In this document: in pieces, positions 36,131 through 45,961 of the stretch | Layout of the letters: each line of letters begins with the position of its first letter | Position numbering within the stretch: the stretch's first letter is position 1 | Assembly: GCA_038131165.1 (NCBI GenBank) | Contig: JAYPOZ010000001.1 | Location: 62,001-126,000 of the forward strand | Length of the DNA stretch: 64,000 nt | Source: UBA6544 sp038131165 | GTDB taxonomy: Bacteria; Pseudomonadota; Alphaproteobacteria; UBA8366 | Reading direction: 5' to 3' | Made by a program: the position numbers and the translations under genes | The notes under the pieces: model-generated | What the model was told of the DNA's origin: nothing | Databases searched by the model: none | What the model saw: the letters and a program-made list of their open reading frames with translations, nothing else

Positions 36131-36699
36131 ATGCCGCATCTGACGCGAGGCGACGCGCGGCTCTATTACGAGGACGACGGCGACGGTCCGGCGATCCTAT
36201 TGACCCATGGTTTCGTCGCCTCGACCGGCATGTGGGACGGCCAGGTCGCCGCCTTCCGCGACCGCTACCGCCTGATCCGCTGGGACATGCGGGGCCACGG
36301 GCGGACCGAATGCCCGGACGACCCCGCAGCCTACGGCCAGGACATCACAGTGGCCGACATGACCGCGATTCTCGACCATCTCGGCATCGAGACGGCGGTG
36401 ATCGCCGGCCACTCGCTCGGCGGTTTCATGTCGCTGCGCTTCAATGTGCTGCATCCGGAACGCGCCACGGCGCTGATCCTGCAGGGTTGCGGTCCAGGCT
36501 ACCGCAGCGCCGAGTCGCGGGCCAAATGGAACCTACGGGTCGACGGACGCGCGAGGACCATCGAGGATGAGGGTTTCGAGGCGCTCGGCGGCGCCGCCGA
36601 AGTTCCGGTCAGCATACAGCGCTCCCGCCGGGAACTGGCGCTGGCCGCGCGCGGCATTCTGGCCCAGGTCGACGCCCAGGTAATCGACAGCCTGCCGCA
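36131..36699 (+). CDS. Alpha/beta hydrolase (3' end in the assembly gap)
   Basis: About 190 residues are readable before the 100-N gap. LLTHGFVASTGMWDGQVAAF gives the oxyanion-hole HG, and GHSLGG carries the nucleophilic serine; LIRWDMRGHGRTECP is the usual strand-turn. The last acid and histidine are missing with the gap. AAGGAGAA precedes the start, 12 bp after E1 beta. Confidence 0.85.
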
Positions 36700-36799
36700 N
36701 NNNNNNNNNNNNNNNNNNNNNNNNNNNNNNNNNNNNNNNNNNNNNNNNNNNNNNNNNNNNNNNNNNNNNNNNNNNNNNNNNNNNNNNNNNNNNNNNNNN
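36700..36799. other. Assembly gap of 100 N
   Basis: Exactly 100 undetermined bases, the conventional size for a gap of unknown length. It truncates the alpha/beta hydrolase (+) and the DUF302 gene (-). Other genes could lie inside it. Confidence 0.95.
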
Positions 36800-37200
36800 A
36801 TCCCGAAGCGTTTGGCCAGCCAGGCCGGATCGGTATAAGCGAGTTTCACCGTCCCGTCGGCCGCCTGCCAAGCCGCAGCCTTGAGCGGCAGGTCGAGCCC
36901 GATGGCCGGATTCGAGGTCATCAGCGGCGTCCCGATCTTCGGCGAGCCGAAAATGATAACCGCCGTCGGCGGCAACGCCCTGCCGACGCTCTGCGCCCCC
37001 TTGGCATGATCGATCCGCGCAAAGACCTTGATGCCCTTGCGCTCAAGCGCGATTCCAAGGCGATCCAAGGTCTTGGTGACATCGAAATCGCTCTGTTTGA
37101 CGATCAAGCCGTCGCCTTCCGCCCGGGCGGCGGGTACGCTCAAGAGGCCCGATATCAAGACCGCAATCAATAGCAAGGGCGCTGCAAGGCGAATGTGCAT
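36800..37200 (-). CDS. DUF302 domain protein with signal peptide (3' end in the gap)
   Basis: About 134 residues readable. The signal peptide HIRLAAPLLLIAVLISGLLSVPAARA is followed by the DUF302 core (DVTKTLDRLGIALERKGIKVFARIDHAKGAQSVGRALPPTAVIIFGSPKIGTPLM). AAAGGAAC precedes the ATG at 37200; 32 further codons upstream are open but not favoured. Periplasmic; function unknown. The C-terminus continues into the N run. Confidence 0.85.
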
Positions 37201-37292
37201 TTCAAAGTTCCTTTCGGGTTTCGATTTCAGGCCGCGCGAATCGACCAACCGCATTTTCACGGACCATAGACGCCGGCGCAACGAGTTGCTCT

Positions 37293-38256
37293 TCAAACTC
37301 TCGTGTGCCGGTCACGGAGGCGAGCGAGAAAAGGCGCCAGAAGCTGCGGCGACAGATACACCGGAATCTGGCTCAACGCGAAATAGAGCCACGTGATGTC
37401 CGATAGCGATCCGCCGGCCGCGGCCAACATCAGGCCGACGTTTCGCTGGGCCGTCATGAAACCGACGGCCAGCGCGGCTTCCCGACCGGCGCGCCAAAAG
37501 GCCAGAACGGAGAGTCCGAAGAAGAAGACGAAGGCCGAGAAACCGGCCGCCAGCAGCCCAAACCACGTCAGCGGGTCGGCGAGGAAGCTCGCCGCAACAT
37601 CGCTCATCAAGGCGGCGGCGAAGACGAACAACCCTATGATGTTCCCGCCGTCGATTTCCAGGCGGCGGCGTTCGAGCCGTTCCACACCCACCAGGCGTCG
37701 AAGGCCGAGCCCGACAAGGGCCGAACTGGCCAAGAGGGCGAACAGCTTCCAGCCGAGCGCGGTGGCCGAAATCGACAGGGCGTCCCCGAGGAAGACATAC
37801 ACGAAGAACGGCGCCGTCAGAGGCACGAGCGCGCTGCTGGCCACCAGCGCGATTAACACGAGGGTTGCGTCCAATCCCAGCAAGGCGGCCAGTGCCGGCG
37901 CCGCCATCATCGGCGCGGAGGCGGATNNNNNNNNNNGCGGATTGCAGGATGATCCCGGCGAAGAGATCCGGCGCCGATTGCTCCGCGCCCACCGTCATTG
38001 CGGCCCCTCCCGACAGGAAAGGGATCGCGATCGAGGTCCAAACCGTTGCCGCCACGACAAGACCGGGGCGACGCAGATGACCAAGGAGCGCGGCGGGATC
38101 GACGCGGAGAAAGGCGATGACCAGCAAGGCGAACACGGCGCCCCCTACATAAGGCCGCAAGACATCGCCCAGGGGCGGGACCGCAATACCGAGCAGGATG
38201 ACCGCCGCTACGGCGCGCGTGCCTTGGCGGCCGAGCCAGCGGAGGATCAAAAGCAT
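37293..38256 (-). CDS. Bile acid:sodium symporter-like (BASS) transporter, frame interrupted by a 10-N gap
   Basis: Polytopic membrane protein with 9 or so apolar helices. The part read from 38256 ends IILQS and the part after the gap reads SASAPMMAAPALAALLGLDA. GCGGAT occurs on both sides of the N run (37921-37926 and 37937-37942); removing one copy and the Ns (16 nt) joins the parts as LQSASAPMM, in frame, for 315 residues. So the gene is intact and the gap artificial. The sequence resembles BASS carriers of small organic anions; the substrate is unknown. Confidence 0.75.
37927..37936. other. Assembly gap of 10 N, probably spurious
   Basis: Ten Ns flanked by the same six bases (GCGGAT) on each side, as left when two overlapping contig ends are joined without merging. 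See the transporter gene that spans it. Confidence 0.8.
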
Positions 38257-38431
38257 GTATCGGGCACCTGCTGGAATGGCGAGGAAAGTATCCGGATTGC
38301 AACGTTACGCCTACGGCCGCCGTGGAAGAAAGAACCAATCCGCCGGCACACCACAATCCGGTTTACGGCAAGCGGTTGGCCCTCAAATGTTTATCGGATA
38401 GGTTTGGACCATATTGGCTGGGAAAGCGCAG

Positions 38432-39298
38432 ATGAGCCTCGAATCCTACTATAAAGACCATTGGGTCACGATCGAAGACGAACGGCTGGACCGCTACGAA
38501 GTGATGTTCCAGTGGAGCCCCGCCTTCGAGCGTCTGCTGGAGCCGGCCCGAATCCAACCGGGTCAGACGGTCGGCGACCTTGGATGCGGTCCGGGATTTC
38601 TATCCGAACAATTGCTGCAGAGAGTCGGCCCCTCGGGTCATGTTCATGCCTTCGACGTCAACGCCGATTTCATAGACCGGACGCGCGCCCGGGCCGCCAA
38701 AGCAGGCCTGGCCGACCGCCTGACCCTGCATCACCTCAAGGATGGAGACATTCCGCTCGCCTCCGGCGTATTGGACTGCATCATTGCCAAGAACGTCATG
38801 GTCTATGTGGACGACCCGCGGGCGACCTTTGCGGAGTTTCGCCGCGTCCTGAAGCCGGGCGGAAAAGCCCATGCCATCGACAGCGATTTCGGCATGGTCG
38901 CCATCGACCCGGTGCCGCCCGATGATTGGCGCGCCCTGATGGATGCCGCCATGCATGCCTTCCGCACCCCCCATATCGGCCGCAAACTTTACGGTCTCGC
39001 GCGGTCGGCGGGATTCCGGGAAGTCGACGTCCAAATACTTGCCAGCCCGGACACCAAAGGCCGTCTGTTGAACTTTGCGCAAAACATCGCCGGTTATGCA
39101 CGCGAAGCCGGGAGCTTCGAGGAGTCGGCCATCCAAGCCATTCTCGATACGGCGACACAGGCGCTGGAAGACGGCACTTACTTTGCGGTCAATCCGCAAT
39201 TCGTCGTCACGGCAACCCTATTACCGATGTGTGTTAGGACCGGATTTCTTGATCGTCATCCCGGAACCCGCTGCATGGACAGGAATGGACTGATATGA
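38432..39298 (+). CDS. Class I SAM-dependent methyltransferase
   Basis: 288 residues. Motif I is VGDLGCGPGFLSEQLL, followed by HAFDVNADFIDRTRARAAKAG and VLKPGGKAHAIDSDFG (motif III region), in the UbiE/COQ5-like group. The ATG at 38432 is used; TTG at 38414 is a weaker start. The stop overlaps the cysD start as ATGA, an unexpected link to sulfate assimilation whose meaning is not evident. Confidence 0.85.
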   Translation: MSLESYYKDHWVTIEDERLDRYEVMFQWSPAFERLLEPARIQPGQTVGDLGCGPGFLSEQLLQRVGPSGHVHAFDVNADFIDRTRARAAKAGLADRLTLHHLKDGDIPLASGVLDCIIAKNVMVYVDDPRATFAEFRRVLKPGGKAHAIDSDFGMVAIDPVPPDDWRALMDAAMHAFRTPHIGRKLYGLARSAGFREVDVQILASPDTKGRLLNFAQNIAGYAREAGSFEESAIQAILDTATQALEDGTYFAVNPQFVVTATLLPMCVRTGFLDRHPGTRCMDRNGLI

Positions 39299-40212
39299 CC
39301 AACGGTCGCTTTGACCTGCGCTCCCACCTGACGGCGCTCGAGGCCGAGAGCATTCATATCTTCCGCGAGGTCGTGGCGGAAGTGCAGAAGCCGGTCATGC
39401 TCTATTCCGTCGGCAAGGATTCTGCGGTCATGCTGCACATCGCCCTGAAGGCGTTCTATCCGGGCAAGTTGCCGTTTCCGTTACTGCATATCGATACGAC
39501 CTGGAAGTTCAAGGAGATGATCGCGTTCCGCGACAGGCGGGTAAGCGAACTCGGAGTGGAGTTGATTGTCCATATCAACCAGGACGGCCTCGACCGCGGT
39601 ATAAACCCCATCGAACATGGATCCGGCACACATACGGATGTGATGAAGACGGAGGCGCTGAAACAAGCGCTCGACGACCATCGGTTCGACGCCGCGTTCG
39701 GCGGGGCGCGGCGCGACGAGGAGAAATCGCGCGCCAAGGAGCGCGTACTGTCGTTCCGGAATTCCACGCACCGGTGGGATCCCAGGGATCAACGCCCCGA
39801 ACTTTGGCACCTCTACAACTGCCGGCTTAACCCGGGAGAAAGCCTGCGCGCTTTTCCGCTCTCCAACTGGACGGAGCGGGACATTTGGGAATACATCGCG
39901 GCCGAGAATATTCCCGTAGTGCCGCTGTACTTCGCCGAAACCAGACCGGTCGTCGAGCGCGACGGGCTTCTGATCATGGTGGACGACGACCGGCTTCCCT
40001 TGGCCCCGGGAGAAGTCCCGATGAGCCGCCGCGTGCGCTTCCGCACCCTGGGGTGCTATCCGCTGACCGGTGCCGTCCCCTTGGAGGCCGCCAGCGCCCA
40101 GGAGATCGTTGCCGAACTCGACGGTACGCGCCTCTCGGAACGTCAGGGGCGTGCCATCGATCACGACACCTCGGGGTCCATGGAGCGGAAAAAACAGGAA
40201 GGCTACTTCTGA
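39295..40212 (+). CDS. cysD: Sulfate adenylyltransferase, small subunit
   Basis: 305 residues. With CysN it makes APS from sulfate and ATP. The PP-loop-like YSVGKDSAVMLHIA lies near residues 36-49; FGGARRDEEKSRAKER and SNWTERDIWEYI are family marks. It overlaps the upstream methyltransferase stop by 4 bp, and the cysNC start overlaps its own stop by one base. Confidence 0.96.
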   Translation: MTNGRFDLRSHLTALEAESIHIFREVVAEVQKPVMLYSVGKDSAVMLHIALKAFYPGKLPFPLLHIDTTWKFKEMIAFRDRRVSELGVELIVHINQDGLDRGINPIEHGSGTHTDVMKTEALKQALDDHRFDAAFGGARRDEEKSRAKERVLSFRNSTHRWDPRDQRPELWHLYNCRLNPGESLRAFPLSNWTERDIWEYIAAENIPVVPLYFAETRPVVERDGLLIMVDDDRLPLAPGEVPMSRRVRFRTLGCYPLTGAVPLEAASAQEIVAELDGTRLSERQGRAIDHDTSGSMERKKQEGYF

Positions 40213-42041
40213 TGACCGGCGGTGTTCTCCGCATCCTGACGTGTGGCAGCGTCGACGACGGCAAGAGCACGCTGATCGGCCGCCTGCTGTACGATTCGAA
40301 GCTCTTATACGACGATCAACTCGCAACCCTCGAGCGCGAATCGAAACCGGGCCGCACCCCCGATTTTTCCCTGCTTCTCGACGGACTTACGGCCGAGCGC
40401 GAACAGGGCATTACAATCGATGTCGCCTATCGTTACTTCACCACCGGGCGGCGCCGGTTCATCGTGGCCGATACGCCCGGCCACGAGCAGTATACGCGTA
40501 ATATGGCGACCGGCGCCTCGACTTCGGAAGTCGCCATCATTCTGGTCGACGCGCGCAAGGGCGTGCTCACGCAGACGCTACGGCATAGCTATATCACTGA
40601 TATGTTCGGCGTCCGCCACGCCGTCCTGGCGATCAACAAGATGGATCTTGTCGATTACGCGCATTCCGCCTTCGACGCCATTTCCGCAGCCTATAGGTCC
40701 GCCGTCGAGACACTCGGTTTTGAATCGGTCCATTGCATTCCCGTTTCGGCCTTACACGGCGAGAATCTAACAGAACGCAGCGCGCTGATGCCGTGGTTCG
40801 ATGGCAGCTATCTACTCGAACATCTGGAATCAATCGACGTTGCGGGCGACCGCGAAGGCCTGCCCTTTCGCTTGCCGGTGCAGTTGGTCAATCGCCCCGA
40901 CCCGGATTTCCGCGGCTACAGCGGCACCATTGCTTCCGGCGCCATCGCCGTGAACGACACGGTGATCGTTTCGCCCGCCCAAAGAACCACACGTGTCGAA
41001 CGTATCGCTACCGCCGATGGCGACATGCCCGGCGCCCGGGCCGGAGACGCTGTGACGCTCACGCTCGCGGACGAGATCGACATCACGCGGGGAGACGTCA
41101 TCTCGGAGGCCGGTAACGGCGCCGGCGTCAGCGATCAGTTTCGCGCCCATCTGCTCTGGATGGACGCCGAGCCCATGCTTCCGGGGCGGAGCTATGAGAT
41201 CAAGATCGGCACGCAATCCACCACCGCATCCATTTCGGATATTCGCCACAAGATCAACATCGACAACTGGGAACGGATCGCCGCCAAGACGCTCACGCTG
41301 AACGAGATCGGGGTCTGCAATGTGTCGCTCGACCGCGCCGTGGCATACGACCCCTATCGCGACAATCGGGAGACCGGCGGCTTCATTCTGATCGACCGAT
41401 ACACAAAACGGACAGTTGCCGCCGGCACCATCGCTTTCGGCCTGCGCAGAGCGACCAACATCACCCTGCAGGCGTTGGACGTGGACAAGGCGGCGCGGGC
41501 ACGGATCAAGAACCAGAATCCGTGCGTCTTGTGGTTCACCGGGCTTTCGGGGTCCGGAAAATCGACAATCGCCAACCGGGTCGAGTCCGAACTTCATGCC
41601 TTGGGATACCACACCCATATTCTGGACGGCGACAATGTGCGCCATGGCCTCAACAAGGATCTCGGGTTTACGGACGCGGACAGGGTCGAGAACATTCGCC
41701 GCATCTCCGAAGTCTCCAAGCTGTTCGTCGAAGCGGGGCTGATTGTCCTGGTCTCTTTCATTTCCCCATTTAGAAGCGAGCGGGAAATGGCGCGCAGAAT
41801 GATGGAGGACGGCGAGTTCATCGAGATATTCGTCGACACGCCTCTGGCGCTTTGCGAGGCGCGCGACCCCAAGGGCCTCTACGAGAAGGCCCGTGCGGGA
41901 GAGATCGCAAACTTCACGGGAATCGACTCTCCCTACGAGCCGCCGGTCGACCCCGAGCTCCGCTTGGAGACCGCGGAGCTGTCGGTGGAAGAAAGCGCAA
42001 GCACGCTCGTTCGGTATATTCGCGAGCGCGGCATCATCTAG
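40212..42041 (+). CDS. cysNC: Fused sulfate adenylyltransferase large subunit and APS kinase
   Basis: 609 residues, two enzymes in one chain. Residues 1 to about 430: CysN GTPase with GSVDDGKST (12-20), DTPGHEQYTRNMATGAS, NKMD and EF-Tu-like barrels. From about 440: APS kinase with the P-loop GLSGSGKST and the substrate region LDGDNVRHGLNKDLGF. The fused form gives PAPS directly. A TetR gene follows after 77 bp, apparently starting a new unit. Confidence 0.96.
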   Translation: MTGGVLRILTCGSVDDGKSTLIGRLLYDSKLLYDDQLATLERESKPGRTPDFSLLLDGLTAEREQGITIDVAYRYFTTGRRRFIVADTPGHEQYTRNMATGASTSEVAIILVDARKGVLTQTLRHSYITDMFGVRHAVLAINKMDLVDYAHSAFDAISAAYRSAVETLGFESVHCIPVSALHGENLTERSALMPWFDGSYLLEHLESIDVAGDREGLPFRLPVQLVNRPDPDFRGYSGTIASGAIAVNDTVIVSPAQRTTRVERIATADGDMPGARAGDAVTLTLADEIDITRGDVISEAGNGAGVSDQFRAHLLWMDAEPMLPGRSYEIKIGTQSTTASISDIRHKINIDNWERIAAKTLTLNEIGVCNVSLDRAVAYDPYRDNRETGGFILIDRYTKRTVAAGTIAFGLRRATNITLQALDVDKAARARIKNQNPCVLWFTGLSGSGKSTIANRVESELHALGYHTHILDGDNVRHGLNKDLGFTDADRVENIRRISEVSKLFVEAGLIVLVSFISPFRSEREMARRMMEDGEFIEIFVDTPLALCEARDPKGLYEKARAGEIANFTGIDSPYEPPVDPELRLETAELSVEESASTLVRYIRERGII

Positions 42042-42096
42042 AGGTGAAAATGCATGCGATGGTCCCAATATAGAGGCTTGGGATTGAAAAATTTTC

Positions 42097-42112
42097 CAGA
42101 ACAACTATTCTG
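42097..42112. promoter_or_regulatory. Operator 1 of the TetR regulator
   Basis: CAGAACAACTATTCTG: inverted halves CAGAA and TTCTG around 6 bp, ending 6 bp before the tetR-type ATG, in an AT-rich setting. The same pattern occurs at 42728-42743 and 42784-42799. Confidence 0.7.
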
Positions 42113-42118
42113 AAAATT

Positions 42119-42718
42119 ATGCCACGCATCAGAGAATTCGACCCCGATATCGCCCTCGCCGACGCCATGCAGGTTTTCTGGCGCAACGGTTATGCAGACA
42201 CCTCGATGGAGGATATTGTCTCCGAGACAGGCGTCAGCCGGTACGGCCTCTATGGAACTTTCGGCAATAAGAAAGAACTTCTCGTCGCCGCGATCCGGCA
42301 CTATGAGCTGACGATGGGCGAACTCCTGATGGGAAATCTGCGCCGCCCGGACGCCGACGTCTCGGATATCGTCGGCTATTGGCGAACGATCAGCGCCTAT
42401 GCCGAGGACAAGAAATTCTGCGACGGCTGCCTGATCGTCAACGTTGCCGCCGAGGTCGCGCCCCATGACGCCGATATCGCCGCCGAAGTGCAACGGATCG
42501 ACCGGGAGCATACGGGATTTTTCGCGAATGCCATTCGCAACAGTCAGTCGAAAGGCGAAGTCTCGACGGCCATCGATGCCGACGGCATGGGATTGCTGAT
42601 GGTGTCCCTGGCACGCGGGTTGGCCCTGATGTCTCGCGCGGGGACAAAGCCGGGCGAACTTTTCCCGGCGGTTGACGCCGCCTTAAAAGCACTCTGCGGT
42701 CCAAATTATCGCGGTTGA
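42119..42718 (+). CDS. TetR/AcrR family transcriptional regulator
   Basis: 199 residues. The N-terminal helix-turn-helix is AMQVFWRNGYADTSMEDIVSETGVSRYGLYGTFGNKKELLVAAI; the C-terminal ligand domain includes CDGCLIVNVAAEVAP, a stretch frequent in the AcrR subgroup. Matching palindromes CAGAA-N6-TTCTG stand right before its own start and twice between it and the RND gene, so it very probably represses both itself and the exporter operon. The inducer is unknown. Confidence 0.92.
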   Translation: MPRIREFDPDIALADAMQVFWRNGYADTSMEDIVSETGVSRYGLYGTFGNKKELLVAAIRHYELTMGELLMGNLRRPDADVSDIVGYWRTISAYAEDKKFCDGCLIVNVAAEVAPHDADIAAEVQRIDREHTGFFANAIRNSQSKGEVSTAIDADGMGLLMVSLARGLALMSRAGTKPGELFPAVDAALKALCGPNYRG

Positions 42719-42742
42719 CAATTATACCAGAATATATATTCT
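42715..42742 (+). promoter_or_regulatory. Promoter of the RND operon overlapping operator 2
   Basis: TTGACA at 42715-42720 (overlapping the tetR stop) and TATTCT at 42737-42742 are 16 bp apart. The -10 box lies inside the palindrome at 42728-42743, so a bound repressor would block RNA polymerase. Confidence 0.55.
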
Positions 42743-42743
42743 G
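42728..42743. promoter_or_regulatory. Operator 2 of the TetR regulator
   Basis: CAGAATATATATTCTG is a perfect 16-bp palindrome, the same half sites as operators 1 and 3 and the most symmetrical of the three. Confidence 0.75.
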
Positions 42744-42783
42744 ATTTGAGGCCGTCGCAGCGGCGTATTTTTTTGTCCTGTAG

Positions 42784-42799
42784 CAGAACAACCATTCTG
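42784..42799. promoter_or_regulatory. Operator 3 of the TetR regulator
   Basis: CAGAACAACCATTCTG, extended by one base pair on each side (GCAGAA...TTCTGC), 26 bp before the RND start codon. It differs from operator 1 by one base. Confidence 0.7.
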
Positions 42800-42825
42800 C
42801 TTTCGTACGAAGCCGGGAGCACACC

Positions 42826-45177
42826 ATGCAGACTTCTCTGTCCGACCGTTGGGCCGCCGCACTCGGAGACTTCGTCATACGCCGCCGATGGTTCGTCATT
42901 CTCGCAACGGTGATCGCCGTCGCAGCCGCGGCGGCAGGTGGCCGGCATTTGGAATTCGCCAACAACTACCGGGTCTTTTTCGGAGCCGACAATCCGGAAC
43001 TGATCAATTTCGAAGAATTCCAAGCGGTCTATACGAAAAACGACAACATTCTCGTCGTCGTCCAACCGAAAACCGGCCGCCTTTTCACTCCGGCACAAGC
43101 CGAGGCGGTCGAACGGATCACAGCCGCGGCATGGAAAACCCCATACGCAATCCGGGTCGATTCCCTGACCAATTTCCAGCACAGCTGGGCCGCCGGCGAT
43201 GACCTTACCGTCGAAGACCTCATCCGTGACAGCGCCGAGATGCCGCAGACGGAACTCGACCGCCGCACGGCCATCGCCCTGGCCGAGCCGCTGCTGCGCG
43301 GCAATCTCATCGCCCGCGACTCCCGGACGACGGGCATCAACATCGTGCTGCAGTATCCCGAGAGAAGCCTGACCGAGGTCCCCGAAGCCGTGGGCCATGT
43401 GCGGGCAATCCGAGCGGAGATCGAACGCGACTACCCCGATCTCACGATCGCGCTAAGCGGTGTCTCGATGTTGAACAACGCGTTCGCCGAAAGCGGCCAG
43501 ACCGATGCAATGACCTTGATTCCAATCATGTATGGCGTGTTGCTCGTCTTTATGGTCGCCCTGCTGAGGAGCGTCTCGGGAACCCTTGGCACGCTGCTCG
43601 TCATCGGGTTTTCGACAGCGGCCGCGATGGGGGTGGCCGGCTACGCGGACATCAAACTCACGCCGATATCGATCACCGCGCCGACCATCGTCCTGACTCT
43701 GGCGATTGCGGACAGCATTCACATCCTGGTCACGCTGCTCGGTCTCATGCGAGACGGATTCGATAAGATTTCGGCCATTAAGGAGAGCGTCCGTATCAAC
43801 GCGCTTGCGGTCACCATCACCAGTGTCACAACCATCGTCGGCTTTCTCGCGTTGAATTTTTCCGACGCGCCGCCGTTCCACGATCTCGGCAACATCACCG
43901 CCATCGGGATTGCCGTCGCGTGGGCGATTTCGCTGGCATTTCTGCCGGCGGTGATGAGCCTGCTGCCGCTTCGCACCAAGGAGCGCGACGTCGCGGGCGG
44001 CTGGAGCCTCAGGATAATGGATCGCCTCGCGGAATTGGTGATCGGGCGATATAAAACCGTGCTTGCGGTCTTCGGCGTCCTGGCGGCCGGCATGATCGCG
44101 ATGATCCCGACCCTGAACCTCGACGACCAGTGGGTTAAGTATTTCGACCACCGGGTTCCCTTTCGCGGCGACGCCGAGTTCGCCATCGAACACCTCGCGG
44201 GCCTGTATCCCATCGAGTTTTCGGTCGAATCGGGCGAGCCGGGCGGCATCAGCAACCCTGACTACCTGGTCCACCTCGATGCCTTTACGCACTGGCTGCG
44301 GGCCCAATCCGAGGTTCGCCACGTCTACAGCTATACCGACATCATCAAGCGCCTGAACAAGAACATGCATGGCGACGATGTATCCTGGTATGCGCTCCCG
44401 ACAGACCGGGACCTCGCGGCGCAATATCTCCTGCTCTACGAGATGTCGCTGCCGTTCGGTCTCGACTTGAACGACCGCATCAATATCGATAAATCCGCGA
44501 CCCGCGTAACCGCGACCCTGGACGAGGTCACCACCGTCCAGCTCCGCGAATTCCTGACCCGTTCCGAAGCCTGGTTGCGGGACAATACGCCGGCCGCCAT
44601 GCACGCCAACCCGACAAGCGCCTCTGTAATGTTTGCGCATATTTCGGAGCGGAACATCAACAGCATGCTGCGCGGCAATGTCATCGCCGTGGTCCTGATC
44701 GCCATGATCATGGCAATGGCATTGAGGAGCGTTGCCATGGGCGCATTGAGCATCTTGCCGAACGCAGTGCCGGTGCTGATGACATTCGGCCTTTGGGCGG
44801 TTCTGGTCGGTCAGGTCGGCATGGCGTCGGCGACGGTGACGGCCACGGCCTTGGGAATTGTCGTCGACGATTCCGTGCATCTCCTGACCAAGTTCCTTCG
44901 AGGCCGCCGCGAGAAGGCGCTCTCTCCGGAGGACTCCATTCGCTATGCCTTTCGAACCGTCGGCCCGGCCATCATGACGACGACGCTGATCCTGACGACC
45001 GGCTTCTCCGTCCTGGCCGCCTCGACCTTCAAGGTCAACGCGGAGATGGGACTGCTCACAGCCATCGCCATCGTCCTCGCCCTGATTTTCGATTTTCTGT
45101 TCCTTCCCGCCCTGCTCCTGTTGGGCAAACGCGATAAGGAGATCAACGATGTACCATTTGCAAAAGCAGCCGAGTAG
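42826..45177 (+). CDS. RND/MMPL superfamily exporter
   Basis: 783 residues with the two-fold RND layout: a first transmembrane helix (WFVILATVIAVAAAAAGG), a large periplasmic loop, a block of about five helices from residue 225, then a second loop and block after residue 410. It belongs to the MMPL group that moves lipids or hydrophobic molecules, without the typical AcrB drug-pump loops. The next two genes encode a periplasmic LolA-like protein and an outer-membrane barrel, so the three span the envelope. Transcription is likely held down by the TetR regulator upstream. Confidence 0.9.
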   Translation: MQTSLSDRWAAALGDFVIRRRWFVILATVIAVAAAAAGGRHLEFANNYRVFFGADNPELINFEEFQAVYTKNDNILVVVQPKTGRLFTPAQAEAVERITAAAWKTPYAIRVDSLTNFQHSWAAGDDLTVEDLIRDSAEMPQTELDRRTAIALAEPLLRGNLIARDSRTTGINIVLQYPERSLTEVPEAVGHVRAIRAEIERDYPDLTIALSGVSMLNNAFAESGQTDAMTLIPIMYGVLLVFMVALLRSVSGTLGTLLVIGFSTAAAMGVAGYADIKLTPISITAPTIVLTLAIADSIHILVTLLGLMRDGFDKISAIKESVRINALAVTITSVTTIVGFLALNFSDAPPFHDLGNITAIGIAVAWAISLAFLPAVMSLLPLRTKERDVAGGWSLRIMDRLAELVIGRYKTVLAVFGVLAAGMIAMIPTLNLDDQWVKYFDHRVPFRGDAEFAIEHLAGLYPIEFSVESGEPGGISNPDYLVHLDAFTHWLRAQSEVRHVYSYTDIIKRLNKNMHGDDVSWYALPTDRDLAAQYLLLYEMSLPFGLDLNDRINIDKSATRVTATLDEVTTVQLREFLTRSEAWLRDNTPAAMHANPTSASVMFAHISERNINSMLRGNVIAVVLIAMIMAMALRSVAMGALSILPNAVPVLMTFGLWAVLVGQVGMASATVTATALGIVVDDSVHLLTKFLRGRREKALSPEDSIRYAFRTVGPAIMTTTLILTTGFSVLAASTFKVNAEMGLLTAIAIVLALIFDFLFLPALLLLGKRDKEINDVPFAKAAE

Positions 45178-45961
45178 CCGCGCCCTGCTCCTCGCCTATC
45201 TCTTGTTGGCGCCGGTGCCCCAAGCTCTCGCCGAGACTGCCGAGGAAAAAGGTTTCGCCATCGCCGCCCGCAGCGACCGTTCGGATCGGGGATTTACCGA
45301 CAGCCGGGTTGCCTTAAAGATGGTGTTGCGAAACGCCGCGGGGCGCGAGCCGACTCGCACCTTGGTGCTGAACACCCTGGAAGTGCCGGACGAACAGGTT
45401 GGCGATAAGAGCATCATCGTGCTCGACAGCCCCGCCGACATCGACGGGACCGCGCTGTTGTCTCATGCCAAGATTCTGGATGCCGACGATCAATGGCTTT
45501 TCCTGCCGGCACTCAAACGGGTGAAGCGCATTTCCTCGGTCAACAAATCGGGCCCGTTCGTCGGCAGCGAATTCGCCTTCGAGGACTTCACGTCGCTCGA
45601 ACTCAATAAGTACACCTATCGGTATCTGAAGTCCGAGCCGTGCGGCACCCTGACGTGCGACGTGGTGGAACGTACCCCGCGCTACGAGCATTCGGGATAC
45701 ACCCGCCAGCTGGCCTGGATCGACCAAAAGGATTACCAGGTCCGCAAGGTCGACTTCTTCGACCGCCGCGGCGACCTGCTGAAGACACTCATACAGTCCG
45801 ACTGGAAACACTACGGCGGCCGGTTCTGGCGCGCCCATAAATTGTCGATGCAGAATCACCAGACCCGCAAGAGCACCGAGTTGATTTTCGGCGATTATGC
45901 CTTCAAGACGGGGCAAAGCGACCGCGACTTCACAAAGAGCATTCTGAAGCGCCTCAGATGA
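45149..45961 (+). CDS. Outer-membrane lipoprotein-sorting (LolA/LolB-fold) protein
   Basis: 270 residues. A signal peptide (SSRALLLAYLLLAPVPQALA) precedes a beta-rich domain with LFLPALKRVKRISSVNKSGPFVGSEFAFEDF, characteristic of the PF17131-type family found with MMPL/RND exporters. Its cavity is thought to shuttle a lipid between membranes. AAGGAG before the ATG; it begins 29 bp inside the RND gene and its stop overlaps the next start. Confidence 0.85.
   Translation: MYHLQKQPSSRALLLAYLLLAPVPQALAETAEEKGFAIAARSDRSDRGFTDSRVALKMVLRNAAGREPTRTLVLNTLEVPDEQVGDKSIIVLDSPADIDGTALLSHAKILDADDQWLFLPALKRVKRISSVNKSGPFVGSEFAFEDFTSLELNKYTYRYLKSEPCGTLTCDVVERTPRYEHSGYTRQLAWIDQKDYQVRKVDFFDRRGDLLKTLIQSDWKHYGGRFWRAHKLSMQNHQTRKSTELIFGDYAFKTGQSDRDFTKSILKRLR

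Noticed and set aside
36131..36699. Alpha/beta hydrolase as a pseudogene
   Set aside because: The truncation coincides with the 100-N gap; the readable part is intact.
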